Part shown: positions 25,172 through 37,670 of the stretch, one piece after another
How positions within the stretch are numbered: position 1 is the stretch's first letter
How the letters are laid out: the number at the start of each line of letters is the position of its first letter
Source of the DNA: Climacium dendroides
Taxonomy: Eukaryota; Streptophyta; Bryopsida; Hypnales; Climaciaceae
Assembly: GCA_950106755.1 (NCBI GenBank)
Contig: OX467083.1
Coordinates: forward strand, 28,453,029 to 28,517,028
DNA: 64,000 bases
Reading direction: 5' to 3'
Program-made: the position numbers and the translations under genes
The notes under the pieces: generated by a model
The model's input: the letters and a program-made list of their open reading frames with translations, nothing else
Databases searched by the model: none
Told to the model about the DNA's origin: nothing

Positions 25172-27877
25172 TGTTGTATAAAGAGAGGTTTGTCTTGGAA
25201 AATCATAGGGGTTTTAGTTGAGAAAAAGAATGGTTTAAGAACAAAAAAAACATTGTTGTAAACAAATCTTCAAGATCCAACATTAAATCTTCTATACCAT
25301 TATGAAACTTATTGCTCTCCATTAGTCTATTTTATTGTAGCTCTATGAGATTTAAGGATTAAGGTGGGGATAAAAAATCATAGGATACAGAATGGATAGA
25401 ATCAATGATATACCACTAGATATTGTCAATGAAAATGGATCCTAAACTTTTAAACTCCAATTGACCAATTCTAATTAGGTTCTAACTTCACCGTGAAAAT
25501 AAACAAATCTTGACTATGTGGGTCATCAATCTTACTTCATTATAATGACACAAAATGAGGCTAAGCATTAGTTTAATCCAAATCACCTCCAATAACAAAG
25601 GTATAGAAAGAAAAACATGATACAAGCCACAAACAAGTTTTCCTTCAACTTTAACTTCAAATCTCCAAGTCTCCAAGTTTCTAAGTCTCTAAGTCTCCAA
25701 CTCTAAAGCTGAATTTTGAATGAGTGTCACTATTGCTTTAGAACTTTAAATGAAATGAGTGATATCTTTTTAAGAATCTGACACAATATTCTACTCTTCT
25801 TTCAAATTTCAATTCATTCTAATACTTTGTCCATCATCTATGACCATCTAAAGTTTTGGCCTTTAAAAGTGAGGGTAGTAGATCCTTCTTTATTCCAACT
25901 CTCACAACTCACTCATATGAATTTCAAATTGAATGAATAATAACTTAGTAAAAAGCTAACATCATTTTCTACACTCCCTCAAAGTTTTATGGCAAATAAA
26001 AAACTTTTCTGTCTTTTATGGTTGTTCAAAGTCTCATTAGAGAAAATTTGGACTCTCCAGAAGGCTGTCAAGCTTTGACAAGCCACTCTATTTGGAGAGT
26101 CCTACGGAGCTAGGAAAAGAACAGCATCTTTGTCAGAGATGTTGTGTCAGCTTATGTGAACTTCATAAAAGACTATCGCTTTTACTTCTTTTTTTATGTA
26201 TAGTTGTGTGTCAGTGGACTTGTATCAGGGTATAAAAACAGGCAAGTCAGACCGCAACAAACAAGCCCGTCAATCCAAGAAACAATCAAACTAGCAACTC
26301 TCTCGCACTCCACCTCCAAACAAGCAACGAAATTGAGTATTATAGATAGCACATACCAATTCACAGATGGCAACCAATTGTGAAGAAACAGAGCACTCCA
26401 TTTACATATATTCCCAAACAATTTATCATCAAATAGAGCTCGAATTTAGAAACTAAAAAAACTTTTGCAGACAATTTTCTCTTCCAAGCTGCAGGAAGTC
26501 GATTTTCATCCTACTGACCGCAACTTCTAACTGCACGACAACATATATTTTAAAATATTAACTGCGCCCCCTCTTCCATTCAAGTAATATTATTTTTGTA
26601 ATCAATGCTCAAAACTGACAATGAGCAACAATAGGGGAAAAATCACTGTCAAGCCAAAATAAATGTAATGAAAGGGTCTCTTTCGACACTTCTTAGCGGC
26701 CTTTTGGAGAGTCCAGATTTTCTCTAATGTCTACCCCTTTTCATAGGAGGCAGCAAACCTTCCTTCCTTCAAACTAACACAACTTTTGAATGCTAACTTC
26801 AAATCAAGCAAGTTAATTTTTTTGAAAACATAACATCATGATACTTAACTTCTCAAATTTTCATTTCAAAATTCATCATACACTACACATTATGGCCCTC
26901 CAAAACTTTTGGTGTCTTTCAAACTAACAACAAGAGAAAATGAATAGTATCTATCTTATCTTCCACCTTATCACCTACTTCAACCACATAAGCAAGTGGA
27001 CATTAGCCCCTAACTTACTCACAAGGCTAACTTACAATTATTGACCACCATATTTGGTCCCACAACTATTTCTTTATCTTTATTTTTGAAAGAAAGTCAC
27101 TTTAAAGTTCATCTAGAAGGTAAATTATCACCATCTTTCCCTTCTACAACTATAATCACACTATATAATTTTTATAAAGCACTTCAAGTATAGAAATAAG
27201 GTCTAACATCAAACAAATGCCTATTAGAGGTAAAAAAAATAGAGTTCCAAGATAACCTTCACTCCATTTATAAAAACATAAAAAAACTTGATTGTCAAAA
27301 TTTAAAAACTTGTCAACCTTCACTCCATTTATGCATGATTGACTAGCCCCTCTAATCATCGTTGGTGGCCACAACTCTTTTTGATAGGCCTAACCATACA
27401 ATAATATTAGTTATCGCTTAAACCCTCAAAACATTCTTTAAATATCACTTCATGTCTATTGAATTTAATACATTCAACTTGCAACAAGATCACCAATACT
27501 TGAGCATCTCGTTGAAGATTTTTGTGCCATCGTTACTCTATACAAAGTTGTTTCGGCGATCAAGAAGGCCTAGCTTCATCTCGTAAACATTCATGTAGCA
27601 ATACAAGATCCCATGGCAAAAGAAGCTAATTCAACAATTGTTATAATAAAAGTTCAAATTCAGCCTTCAGTTTAGGCTCTTCATCTTGAGACTTAGAAAA
27701 AACCTCTAATCCGACATTAAAAATTTAAAATGACATTACTTCAATTCGATAAAGCTATTAAATGAATCCCTCTTCTTATTTAGATGATTTGCACTTCAAT
27801 AAGAAAGCGTCACCTTGAAGCTACTTGACATAATATAAAATATATATTTCTACATTATATATATGTACAATACAACA
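25172..27877 (-). mobile_element. Copy X2 of the TGT...ACA family
   Basis: On the plus strand it runs from TGTTGTATAAAGAGAGG to GTACAATACAACA and is collinear with X3 and X1 in reverse. Flanking 4-mers are GCAA and ACAA, one transition apart. Remnants of the shared frame lie on the minus strand at about 27300-27700. It interrupts the pol gene between RNase H and the integrase zinc region. Confidence 0.75.
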
Positions 27878-27889
27878 ACAAATTCGGAG

Positions 27890-29062
27890 GAAGGCCTATG
27901 AGTATTTTCTTCAAGTAGGGTTCCTGTAGAAACATCCAAAATAAAAAAATGGGATGCCCCAACAGATGATTTGCTCTTTGAAGAAACAACAAAATATCAT
28001 TAGCAAATTCCATGAAAGTTGGTGGATTGGGCATCATGGCAAATATGAAATTTTTACTAAAATAAAAAATATTGATGGAAAGGAATGTACAAAAACGTAG
28101 TGGAGTGTGTAGGTTCTTGTAAGACTTGCCATATGTATTTAAATGTACAACACAAAGATGGATTACATCCTACTTTTCCATTAACCATTCGTTACAAATA
28201 GATGGTTGATTTGGTTGCAATGCCTACAGGATTTGGACAAAAGAAAATTTTTGTGCTAGCTCAAGAAGATTTGTCGAATTAAGTGGAAGGAAAGCTTTAC
28301 AAACCAAAGAAATTGAAGCAGTTTGTTGGTTTCTATTAGAAGAGGTTATGTGCTGTTATGGTTGTGTGGAATAGGTTATTGGAGTGTTGATAGAGGGAAA
28401 TTGGATACTCAAACAACACAAAAGTTTTTTAGCAACTTGGGAATCAAACTAGCATTAATGACTACTTACAATCCGGAAGGCAATGGCAAAAGCAAGCCTG
28501 GGCATGCACCAATTGTCAAAACAATAGTGAAATCTTATAATGGCAAACCAAGTGATCGAACACAATTATTATCTTTTATGCTTGGACTAATTACACTATC
28601 TATAGTTTTATTATAGGATACATGCTTGTTGAGTTGATGTTTGGATAGAAACTAATAATGCCAGTTGAAGATGTTGTACCTATGTGGAGTGTTTTACTAT
28701 GGGAAGATGGTCTTAGTAGGAAGGATCTTTTAGCTTTACAAATTCGTCAGCTAAAGAGAAAGCCGAAAGATATTGAAATTGCAATTATGAGATTGAAAAA
28801 GGCAAGAGAAAAAAACAAGAATAGGTTGGACCACAAGCATTGATTATGTTCTCAACTAATTCAAGATGGTGATTGGGTGTTTGTATATGATAGCAATTTA
28901 GATAATCAACACAATACAATGAGGAAATTTGCAAAATGATGGTTTGAGCCATACATTGTTAAATAAATTTATGACAATGCTACTTATCTACTGCGTGATT
29001 TGGATGGATTAGAGATGAAGATTCCTAGGCAAACGCATAAAGTTGTTTTGTCATCATAGAGG
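27890..29062 (+). pseudogene. Integrase of the plus-strand Gypsy
   Basis: Integrase joins element cDNA to the host chromosome. Visible parts are a zinc region (GHHGKYE ... CKTCHMYL, near 28025-28145), a core start (YKWMVDLVAMPTGFG), the segment TTYNPEGNGKSKPGHAPIVK (28470-28520) and a C-terminal part with VGDWVFVYD and TYLLRDLDG. Stops and frameshifts break it. An acidic tail (EGAETKDNEEGDE) ends near 29156. Confidence 0.75.
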
Positions 29063-29226
29063 TGATCAATTGTTTGAAGAACTGAAAGATGACATTGAAG
29101 GAGCTGAAACTAAAGACAATGAGGAAGGGGATGAAGATCAAAAGTTTGAAGAGTAATAAATGCCATCATTTTTTTAAGGTCTAAATTAGTACATACTAGT
29201 GAATGTACAAATTTACAAGGGAAGAA

Positions 29227-29709
29227 TGTTGTAATGTGGGCTATATTGTTAGTAGGATGGATCCCTTCTATGGGGTATTTAAGGCTTGGCCTTCATTATT
29301 GTTGGCACCTTATTTTCTACTTGTACTTTTGGCTTTTTGGCTTTAGAAACTTGAAACCATATTTTTGCTGAGCAATTGAATTTGTGGTTGTATTTTGTAA
29401 AGGTTTGTTTTACTTTTATGTTTTGAGAGATTTCTACTCAATTCTAGAAGGATTTAGATAGCTAAACTTGAGAGGGCTTTGAGTGCTACTATTTTTGTAG
29501 GTTTGAGTGTAGAAATCTAGGTTTGGATGAGAGAAACTACTAAAGCAAAAGTGGTGACTTCTTTTAGTTGGAAGCTACTTTCTTTTTACTTTTGTGACCA
29601 ATTTAGAATTTGGTTTAGGGTTTTTTTTTGTCTTTTAACTTTTTATTTCACAACTTTGTCATAGCTAGAAGTCTTGTGCTTTTTTGGATAGACCACAATT
29701 CTTACAACA
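29227..29709 (+). repeat. 3' LTR of the plus-strand Gypsy
   Basis: It starts TGTTGTAATGTGGGC and ends CTTACAACA. It matches 13592-14194 apart from the extra block in the left copy. Confidence 0.82.
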
Positions 29710-29711
29710 AC

Positions 29712-29873
29712 ATTGTGAATTGAATATTTTTTTATCCCATATTCTTCATGATTGTCTATTTTGATAAAAGGTGATGGTGGTTGACTTTTTCTTGACAAAT
29801 TTGACTCTTTATATGGCTTAAGAAGATAAACATAAATGACCAGATGTACTTTTGTTGATGTTGGAAGCTTCAA
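29712..29873 (-). pseudogene. Integrase C-terminal (GPY-like) fragment of the minus-strand Gypsy
   Basis: The minus frame reads LPTSTKVHLVIYVYLLKPYK and then QPPSPFIKIDNHEEYGIKK, the usual end of a Gypsy integrase before a chromodomain-like tail. It stops where the plus-strand Gypsy is inserted. Confidence 0.7.
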
Positions 29874-30199
29874 TTGATAAGCAATAATATTAACTTACTT
29901 TAGAATAGGAAATGGCCCTAGTTGATGATGGTTTAATTTTGGATAGTTTTAATTTGTGCTGAATGAGTCAAATATTGTTACTAACTTGAAATAGAAATGA
30001 TTCTTTATGCAACGTATTTGCTAGTGTTTTGTAATAATTTTAAGCTTCTTATAGGTGAAGCTTCATAGTTTTTTGAAGTTTTGATAACCTTAAAGTCAAA
30101 TCTTGGATTGGCAAATTATTCATCAAAAAATGTTGAGTATATCAAACTTAAGATAATATCCATAGTTGGTGTAACATGGCATTTGACCAATTGAAATAT

Positions 30200-30665
30200 G
30201 GACGATATTGTTATTGTTATTATTAAATGCAAATTTTGATTTTGTAGGGGTAAGTTTTTTTTGCTACTTTTATAAAACCTTTGGCTCCAACAAATATAAG
30301 TTTGACAATTGAAGGTTATAAAGAAGATTTTGTTTTAGGGATTTTTAAGGAAAATGATAGGCTTTGTGACTTCCAATTTACTATCAGATTATATTTTTCA
30401 AACTATAGAAGTTTAAAAATCATTGGATGCGATAAAATTTTGATAATGTTGAAAACAATCATATTTTTATGTCCTTTGAATGAAACCTCTAGTGTTTTAG
30501 TTTCATGAGTGATATCCTTTGAGGATAGGGCTCAACCATCTATAGCCATTACATGTACAAGTTTGATTTTTTGACTAGAGGAATTTTATGACATTTTATA
30601 AAGTTTTCATCTAAAAAATAAACTAAAGCTCCAAAATCTAATAGAGCCTAAATTTGTAACTTTTT
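30200..30665 (-). pseudogene. Protease region of the minus-strand Gypsy
   Basis: Aspartic protease that would mature the polyprotein. The minus strand reads ALLDFGALVYFLDENF where families have LLDSGAS..FLDE, so the active-site DSG has become DFG. It continues into SSKDITHETKTLEV, a standard Gypsy protease-RT linker. RT itself is absent. Confidence 0.65.
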
Positions 30666-30829
30666 CTTGGAGCTTAAACATAAAGGTATAATAAAACAAT
30701 GAAAAAATTGGGAAGAAAGATGAAGATTTGAATTCATTTATAAAATAGAAGGCTCAAACCACATAGTCCCTATTATAGCCAAATATCCTCATTTCAATAT
30801 GCTTATACTTCTTGTCTTGAGAGGGTGTT

Positions 30830-31773
30830 GTTTTTTATTTTAATATAATAGCAATTGATTACTTTATAGCTAGAGTCTCCACAATATAGACATAAACCTT
30901 CGTCAAAACGTTGAATTTTCTCTTGCATGGTGAGTGATCCAAATCATATTGCATCAATTTCTTTGTCCTTTGGACCTTGAGAATGTATACTCATAACATA
31001 TAGTATCTTCACTGTTGATAAAAAATTTGCTTGTGAAATTGGTGCAATTTCAAGTCATCAATTTTAATGTCTATGAAATAATTGGTTGTCTCATTGTACA
31101 GCTTAGTTTATTGCTTTGTTTAGTGTTTGAGGATAAAAAAATAATAATAAATCCTTCATGTCATCTTTTAAGCATCATTGAAATTCGCTCATAAGTACTT
31201 CTTTGTCCCAGGTAATATTGCAAGCAAATTGTCAAAATTTGGAGCTATACAGCAAAGTCAAGTGTGATCCTTAATGTAGAGAATGGATCTTGATCATTGC
31301 CCAACAATTCTTGTCATATTTTCCAAATGCTTTAGCGAAAGTTGTTAGAATGTTTTGAAATTGCTTAGAATTTCAAACAAGGGTACAAACTAATACAAAG
31401 CTTGTCCAGTAAGCAAAGTTCCAACCACGCCCGCTCTTGATTCATTTGTCAAATACCGTTGAGGATGGAGAATGGTGATGAATTGAATTTGATTCACAAA
31501 CCCTAAAATTTTTAATCAGGAACCATCAAATTTATCAGGGAGACTAATCCGTGACTCTTTTGTAGTTGCAATAATTGAGTTTTGCGTAGGTTGACTTGTT
31601 TCTAAAGTTGAGGCAAATGGCATGGGTTGAGATGCCTCAAATATTATAGCATATGTATTGACTTTGGCAACAAAGTTTTCAAGAACATTTGTCTTCATGG
31701 ACAAAAAATTAATGGCCTTCAAGACAAGATATAATTTTGATTCTATCATTTTAATGCCTTTACTTCTTGCCAT
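30830..31773 (-). pseudogene. gag of the minus-strand Gypsy
   Basis: The start region (ATG at 31773) contains ISLPDKFDGS, a hallmark just before the capsid core of this Gypsy lineage. A CCHC-type zinc knuckle appears near 30870-30900 as CLYCGDSSYKVINC, with the usual histidine changed to tyrosine. Stops lie between. A collinear gag is at 48.9-49.6 kb. Confidence 0.7.
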
Positions 31774-32208
31774 TTTGATTTATTTGATAAGAATACAAAA
31801 AAGATTGATCTAATAAAAAAGAAACAATTTAGAGATGGATAATTCACAATTTCTAAATGTTAAAGTTGTTTTCAAAAAGGGCAATAGTTTGCATACAGTC
31901 AAAAAAATATTTTTTGAAAAAAAATAATACTATTTTAGAGGAGGATAATCTGCAACTTCTAAGTTATTGATGTTTTCAAGAAGAAGGATAATCCACATTC
32001 AACCAAGAAAACCAAACTCTAATATTAATTTTACCTTTGGTTTTATCAATGACTAGTACGACAAAATTTGAACTTAATTGTCACACTATCTGTTTGCTTA
32101 AGAAGTCAACCAAATTTTACAAAGCAAAATTTGAAGGGTAGTCTCAACAAACTATAATGGACACAAAAGATACAAGACAAGGTAAGAGAAATTTTGGATA
32201 ACAAGATT

Positions 32209-32594
32209 TGATATTAGAGTTGAAGAAATATAATACTGAAGCTAGAATCATAAGATAAAATTGAAGAGTTGTATTCAAGAGAACAAGAGTATAGAGAACA
32301 AGGATTTAAATCTAGAGCTATGATTGAAAGTTATGAACTATACATCAGAGTGAGTTGTTGAGATTAAAGAACCTCTCAGTTTCAACTTCTATATATACTC
32401 AAGGATCCTAAGTTGTTTCTATAAGCTTGGAAATTTCTTGAATTGCTTTTGCCAAGTAAAATGCTTTTTAAAAAGCTTCCACGAGCTACTAAGAACTTCA
32501 ACAAGCTTTTAGGATCTTGAAAGTTGCTTAAGCTACTTGTGTTAGAAGGGAAGTTTCTTAAGAAGCTCTCATAGTTTATTTGTCATCCATGACA
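32209..32594 (-). repeat. 5' LTR of the minus-strand Gypsy
   Basis: 386 bp, TGATATTAGAGTTGAAG to CATCCATGACA on the plus strand. It is similar to 12320-12718 and oriented with gag to its left. Confidence 0.72.
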
Positions 32595-32739
32595 CAAAAT
32601 ATGGTTTTTAACTAAAAGAATCTCTTGACGTCTTGTGAATTCCTCATCTAAAAACAAGATGAAACTTCAAAATATAACAATATAGACATTTGAAACTTTG
32701 GAAACCAAAAACTAGAGGTATAGTAAAACAAAGAGAAGA

Positions 32740-33040
32740 CTAATTAGATAAATGAGGACTTGAATTGGCTTGTCGTATAGAAGGCTTTAGTTGCACAATT
32801 CTTATTATGGCATCTTTATTTTATGATACACTTGTGCTTCTTGTTTTTAAAGAACATAGTTTTTGCTTCTTGTCACAATTGAAGGTCTTGTGATTAAATT
32901 CTATACATTATATATACAAATCTTTATCAAAGTGAAGTTTTTTCTTTTTTGTGGTTAGTAGCTTTTTATTATTTATAAAAAGTTCCAAGGTGTATGTCTA
33001 TAATAGTATAGATCATAAAATTTGCACAAATGTCACACTT
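32740..33040 (-). pseudogene. Fragment of another Gypsy gag (zinc-knuckle region)
   Basis: The minus strand near 32870-32930 reads CIEFNHKTFNC, the second half of a CCHC knuckle, in a context similar to 30830-30930. It is short and broken. Confidence 0.5.
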
Positions 33041-34076
33041 TCATTCACAATGACTAAGATGAAATTCTAAATGAATTATATTGATGCAAGTTGGAATAGG
33101 GTGGTTGACAAACCTTCCTTTTTGTCTTTTGTATATGACAAGGAAGATTGTTCCTCCAAAAATTATTGATCTATCTTAATTTTTTCCTAAATTATATGAC
33201 AATTTGGAATTTTTTTTAATTAACTTTGCAACTATATATGTGGCACATTCAATCCTTATTATGCTTCATATATTAAACAAGTTGATGAATTTTTTTCTAG
33301 GTAATTACACATGGTTGTCTCAACATCACTCAATCCTAAGCTCACCTAAGCCCTAAAATGTACTAAGTAGAGAAATAGTGCTTATTTAAATCCACCAAAT
33401 TGGGAGGTGTAAAAATAGTTTTCCAAAATCACTTCTTCATTTACAAATATGAGTTGCATGCCACACCAATGGATCCACAAAAATAGATAATATAGTAAAT
33501 TTATTAATTCTAAATTGAACTCTCCAAAATGAACTAATTTATGGAAAGGGGGAGGAGATTTCTTCCAATCAAACTTCATGCTTGCAATTCTAGGGTCCCA
33601 AGTATACAACCACAAGTTCTCATCCTAACATTGTTGCATGCCATCCATCATAGAAGATTAATTTTGTATTTTATGAACTTTTGTACGTAATTTGGGAGTT
33701 GTGATTCCAAATATGTATCCAAATTTTTCAAATTCATCATCCATAGTAAATAAATAGTTCTAGCATTTCTCTCAAGTGAAAATTTTAGTGCAAATGGGAT
33801 GAAAGAAACAAGCCTACTTGAATCAATTTTCTACTTGGCTCAAACTAAGATATTGAAGCCAACTATGTATTTTTTCAAAGACAGACAATTATTGAGCAAT
33901 TAGAGTTCATCATAAAGGGCTCCCCAATTTGTAATAAACTAAGAATGGTACAAAGGAAACACAACATAAAACTCCATGACATCTAGTTTTGGTGCTTCAA
34001 GAAATTTTGTCCTATGTTTTTCTCAAACTCAAACTCTTGGTCCCTCATTTCACAAACTCTACAATTAACTCGATTG
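33041..34076. other. AT-rich DNA, nothing recognised
   Basis: A 77-codon minus frame (33382-33615) is the longest here and shows no recognisable motif. It is probably old repeat DNA. Confidence 0.4.
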
Positions 34077-34170
34077 CATCATTAAAATACATTTAATTAT
34101 TTCCTTTGGATTCATGAAAATTACATCATTAAAATAGGTTTAATTATTTTCTTTGGATTCATGAAAATTG
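34077..34170. repeat. 47-bp tandem duplication
   Basis: catcattaaaata...ggattcatgaaaatt occurs at 34077 and again at 34124 with three differences. Confidence 0.85.
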
Positions 34171-34368
34171 AAGACATTTTTTTGACATCATCATATGAAT
34201 ATATCATATGAAGAGTGTTGGACATCAAACCTTCAATGCAATTGCCAAATCAACATATAGTGTAAAAGTGAAGAACATGCCCCTCAGCTTTGTGGTGCTT
34301 GGCGGTAGATTTCTATATTCAAGGCGCCTAAAATTTGAGGCAGAAAATCCAGCAGATCCATAAGAGAA

Positions 34369-35060
34369 TCATACCATGAAGTCTTTCAGATAATAGTCAC
34401 CCAACCAATCCAAAGAAACACCAATTCCCACCTCAAGAGGCTCATCACCATGTGTCTTTCCCATATACTGAAGCATTCAAACATCACTCCAGAAGCTTCT
34501 GAAATGACTATGACCATTGTCAAAACACGTAAATCTGAAATGAAAAAGATATCTTGAAGTCAGGGTTAAGTTCAAAAACTCCAAACTTATGGGAAATTTA
34601 CGTCACCAACTGCATCCAGATACAACAAGCACTACACAATAAAGAGTATGAGCTCAAACAGGCCCAAAGAGAGTAGAATACAAATTCACATCCAGAGTAA
34701 TGGCATGTGCAGTGTATATACCAAGAGCACACCAAGGGTACTATTTCCAATGCTGCATCCACCAAGAACACAAATCAGTTTCAAAAATCAGATAAATGAG
34801 AAATACCTTCAAGAAATAGTTAACTGACCAATCACAAGTGGAATGTAGAATGAAGCTGACTGGATTTAGACTTCAAGGCCCCCAGTTTGACACAGGCAGC
34901 TTGCGGCAAAGGCTTGCAACACTTCTCATTCATGTTAGCCATGTATCGGACCCTCCTGGTCATCCCTCTCCTCCTGGCTGCCATTGTTGTGGATAGCATC
35001 ACTCATCGCCCACAGGATATGCACGTTGGTGGCATCAACTTGTCACATTGTCACAAGTAA
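34369..35060. other. Gene-like segment of unknown identity
   Basis: The base composition is more balanced than in the flanking repeats. On the minus strand are exon-like pieces: a frame at 34832-34984 (MAARRRGM..., then EKCCKPLPQAACVKLGAL), a GAAG/GTATTT donor at about 34806, and after a CAG acceptor near 34540 a terminal CFDNGHSHFRSFWSDV and stop. Another frame at 34369-34467 holds DEPLEVGIGVSLDWLGDYYL. On the plus strand a 42-codon frame at 34932-35060 starts MLAMYRTLLVIPLLLAAIVV, like a signal peptide. I cannot choose between these or name a family. It could be a decayed or small gene, or long UTR. Confidence 0.3.
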
Positions 35061-35928
35061 GCAGAAATTTAGAAGCGTCATATCAACTCTACTCCACAGA
35101 ACTAGAGTATCCGGAGGACAAGTATAGGGAAAAAAAACACGCAACAACAAGAAGTCGATTGGATCAAACGAAGGCCTGGGTGGTCACACAATGGATGAAA
35201 TTTAACTACATGGTCAGAGACCCGACCTCTTAGGGTTCGTGAGACAGCACCCATGACTGAAATAGTTTAACCCTGAAATAATGAACCCATCGTCGTGATC
35301 ATCAGCCAGAAAATTATCCTGAGCCCCCAAAATAACCTCTGACAAGTTTCTACAGAAAACTTGAAAGTCGTTCACAGGACACTTTCAGTCCACACTGTAA
35401 CAGGGCTCGAGTGACAGTCTGGCAGGTGTTTGGATCCGCATCCCTCACTTGCAAACTCAAAACTCTGTAAAGGAAGACAAATCACGATCCAGGCATTGTA
35501 TCAGATAAGAATTCGATAGAAACACACACAAGCCAAGCCAGCACCATCTCTGCACTCTTCCAAACACACAATCCAGACGGCCAAACGCACGGAAACATTT
35601 GTGCACCATTCCGGACATTTAAACTGAAGTTTTTTGAAGCAGGGCTATCAAAAGAACATATCCTAAGACAATCAAGTACACCTCAGACAGCACTTGCAAA
35701 CCCAACAAGCGCAAGATTCGCAAAAGAACCCAGCCATGAATCAGGGAAGACGATGAGAGAAAGCTTGCATGGTAACAAGCCAAGCCGGTAGCACCTCTGC
35801 ACCAAACAACAACACACAACCCATGCCCACGCTCCATTCCCATGTCAAACCTTACGGACATTGAGCATCCCAACGAGATGGTGGTGTTCATAAACACCAG
35901 TTCAAATGTAAATCGCCAGGCAAGGATC

Positions 35929-37097
35929 TCACTTCCTCGTTTTCTTCGCAGCAGGTTTCGCCGAGGGGGACTTGGCCGCAGGCTTCACGCTCTTCGGGCC
36001 TTTCTTCGGCGTCACCATCTTGCGCACAGTTGGAGGCTTCCTTCCTGCCGCGGGCTTCTTCGCCGCCGCTGCTGGAGCGGCCTTCTTCGCGGGGGCTGCA
36101 ACTTTCGGCTTCTTCGCAGCGGGGACCGGCTTCTTCGCAGGAGCCGCCACTTTGGCTTTCTTAGCTGGGGGCGCACTCGCCTTGCCCACGGCCTTGCGCT
36201 TCGTCGCCGTAGTGGGCTTCGCCACCTTCGTTGGCTTCGCAGTTGCGGCCTTGGACTTCGCGACAGTCGTCCCCGCACTCTTGCTCTTCACTCGACCCGC
36301 AGCCGACGGTTTCTTGACGACCTTCGCCTTGGGCACCACCTTCGGTACTGCTTTGGGAGCACTCGGAGCCTTCGCCGCCTTCGTGGGCTTCTTCAACTCG
36401 TCAGAGAGCTTGAATGAGTTCTTCACCTTGACCAGCTTCCCCGCCTTCGTCAAGTTCCGCAACTGGATCGTCAGCATCTTCTTGAAGTTCGGGGGCAGAC
36501 CCGTCTTGTACTTGTCCTCCAAGTACTTCGCGATGGCGTACTGGCTAGAACCCGTCCGCTCCTTCAACGCGCCGATCGCCTCCACAACCATCTGCCACCG
36601 TCCACAAAGAAACATCACGTCCATCAGCGCATCAACCACCTGCTCAAACTCCATACACATTCCTAACCCTACCACGTCTATTACCATTTTCACCAAACAC
36701 GACTGCATGGAAATGGCGCCCAGACGACGATGCAATTGTCAACTAACATACACAAAGAAAGAAAGCCAACAACTCCAGCCACCATCGCAACCAAAAAGTC
36801 TCCAAACGCAAAGCACACCACCCAAACTTACACAAACACACAGCATAGCACAAAGCATCCCCCACTCACCACGAGGTACGATGGGTGCAACGCCGGCGCC
36901 TTGGGAGCCTTCTGCTTCGCCACCTTCTCCTTCGGCACCTTCACCGCCTTCTCCTTCGGAGACTTCACCGCCTTGGGCTTCAGCTCCTTGGCCATTCTCG
37001 CCTTCGTCGCCTTCGCAGGCTTCTCGTCCGCCTTGACTTCCTCCACGGACTCAACTGCAGGGGCGGGGTCAACGGCCGGGGCGTCGGAAGCGGCCAT
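35929..37097 (-). CDS. Linker histone H1
   Basis: Histone H1 binds linker DNA at the nucleosome entry and exit and compacts chromatin. Two minus-strand exons, 36870-37097 and 35929-36591, encode 296 residues, normal for a plant H1. Residues 1-69 are an Ala/Glu/Lys-rich N-tail. The globular winged-helix domain (about 70-140) reads HPSYLV/MVVEAIGALKERTGSSQ, then AIAKYLEDKYKTGLPPNFKK and GKLVKVKNSFKL. The remaining 155 residues are a Lys/Ala/Pro tail with KPKVAAPAKK-type repeats, ending KKTRK. The intron (278 bp, GTGAGT...CAG, phase 0) cuts the globular domain after HPSYLV. All long plus-strand frames over this region are shadows of the Lys/Ala-rich codons. The frame is intact and the codons GC-rich, unlike the surroundings, so the gene is probably active. 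Confidence 0.95.
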
Positions 37098-37660
37098 GGC
37101 AACAAACACAAACGCAAACTGCACGCGAACCCTAACACCACTCCCAACCACAAAAGTCGTGCTCTTTTGCGTGTAAAACCAAATCCTCCTCGTGCCGAGT
37201 TATCCGGAAGCCAAACCAGAAACAAAGCTTTCAAACTTACAACAAGGGACACACAAACCAAATTCACACCCAATTCAAAACACCAAGAGGAGCACACTAT
37301 TAACAAACGATGGCAGGAAAATCCGTGCACACAGGGACACACACACGCACACACACTATCAACAACGACGGCAAAGATACAAATCCGTCCACAGATACTA
37401 AAGTATTACAAACGGCGAGAGAGACCTTCCAAGAAGGAAAGCGCAGCAATACCACGAGAGCGCAGTGCAAGCAATCGATCAACAGGACCGCAAGGAACAG
37501 AAACGCAGATTGCGAGAACGCAAAAAGACTGGAAACGAGGTGTGAGCTCAAAGGGAGTGGAGATACCGGGAGAGACAAGCGGAGGGGACAAGAAGGAGAG
37601 GACCTGGGTGGAGGAAAAATGAGGGGGGTGGGGTGTATTTAAAGCTTTCTTCTAATCCTC
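37098..37660 (-). promoter_or_regulatory. Histone H1 leader and probable core promoter
   Basis: The minus strand has a TATA-like TTTAAATA at 37636-37643 in a C-rich context. A start 25-35 bp downstream would give a leader of about 500 nt, perhaps with an unseen intron. A short (CA)n-like run is at 37337-37360. The placement is inference. Confidence 0.4.
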
Positions 37661-37670
37661 CCTCATTTAA

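Larger units (their letters stand above)
13592..29709 (+). mobile_element. Plus-strand Ty3/Gypsy retrotransposon hosting nested units
   Basis: The paired LTRs are 13592-14194 and 29227-29709. Between them in order are gag, the pro-pol linker, RT, RNase H and integrase, all plus strand and all broken by stops. Units C (15144-20743) and X2 (25172-27877) are inserted in it. A purine tract (aagggaagaa) precedes the right LTR. The flanking 4-mers are GCGT and ACAT, equal except for two G-to-A transitions. Confidence 0.85.
12320..32594 (-). mobile_element. Minus-strand Ty3/Gypsy retrotransposon, split by later insertions
   Basis: Two diverged LTRs in minus orientation (12320-12718 and 32209-32594) bracket gag, protease and integrase C-terminal remnants at 29.71-31.77 kb. 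A purine-rich tract lies just inside the left (3') LTR. Reverse transcriptase, RNase H and the integrase core are missing. The plus-strand Gypsy at 13592-29709 is inserted near the 3' end. The flanks ctaa and caaa are compatible with a worn 4-bp duplication. Pairing these two LTRs is inference, since other solo copies of the family exist. Confidence 0.5.

Noticed and set aside
35842..37622. Long plus-strand open frames (up to 354 codons) over the histone H1 locus
   Set aside because: They are antisense shadows of Lys/Ala-rich H1 codons. The minus-strand frame has a clear H1 globular domain and a proper intron.
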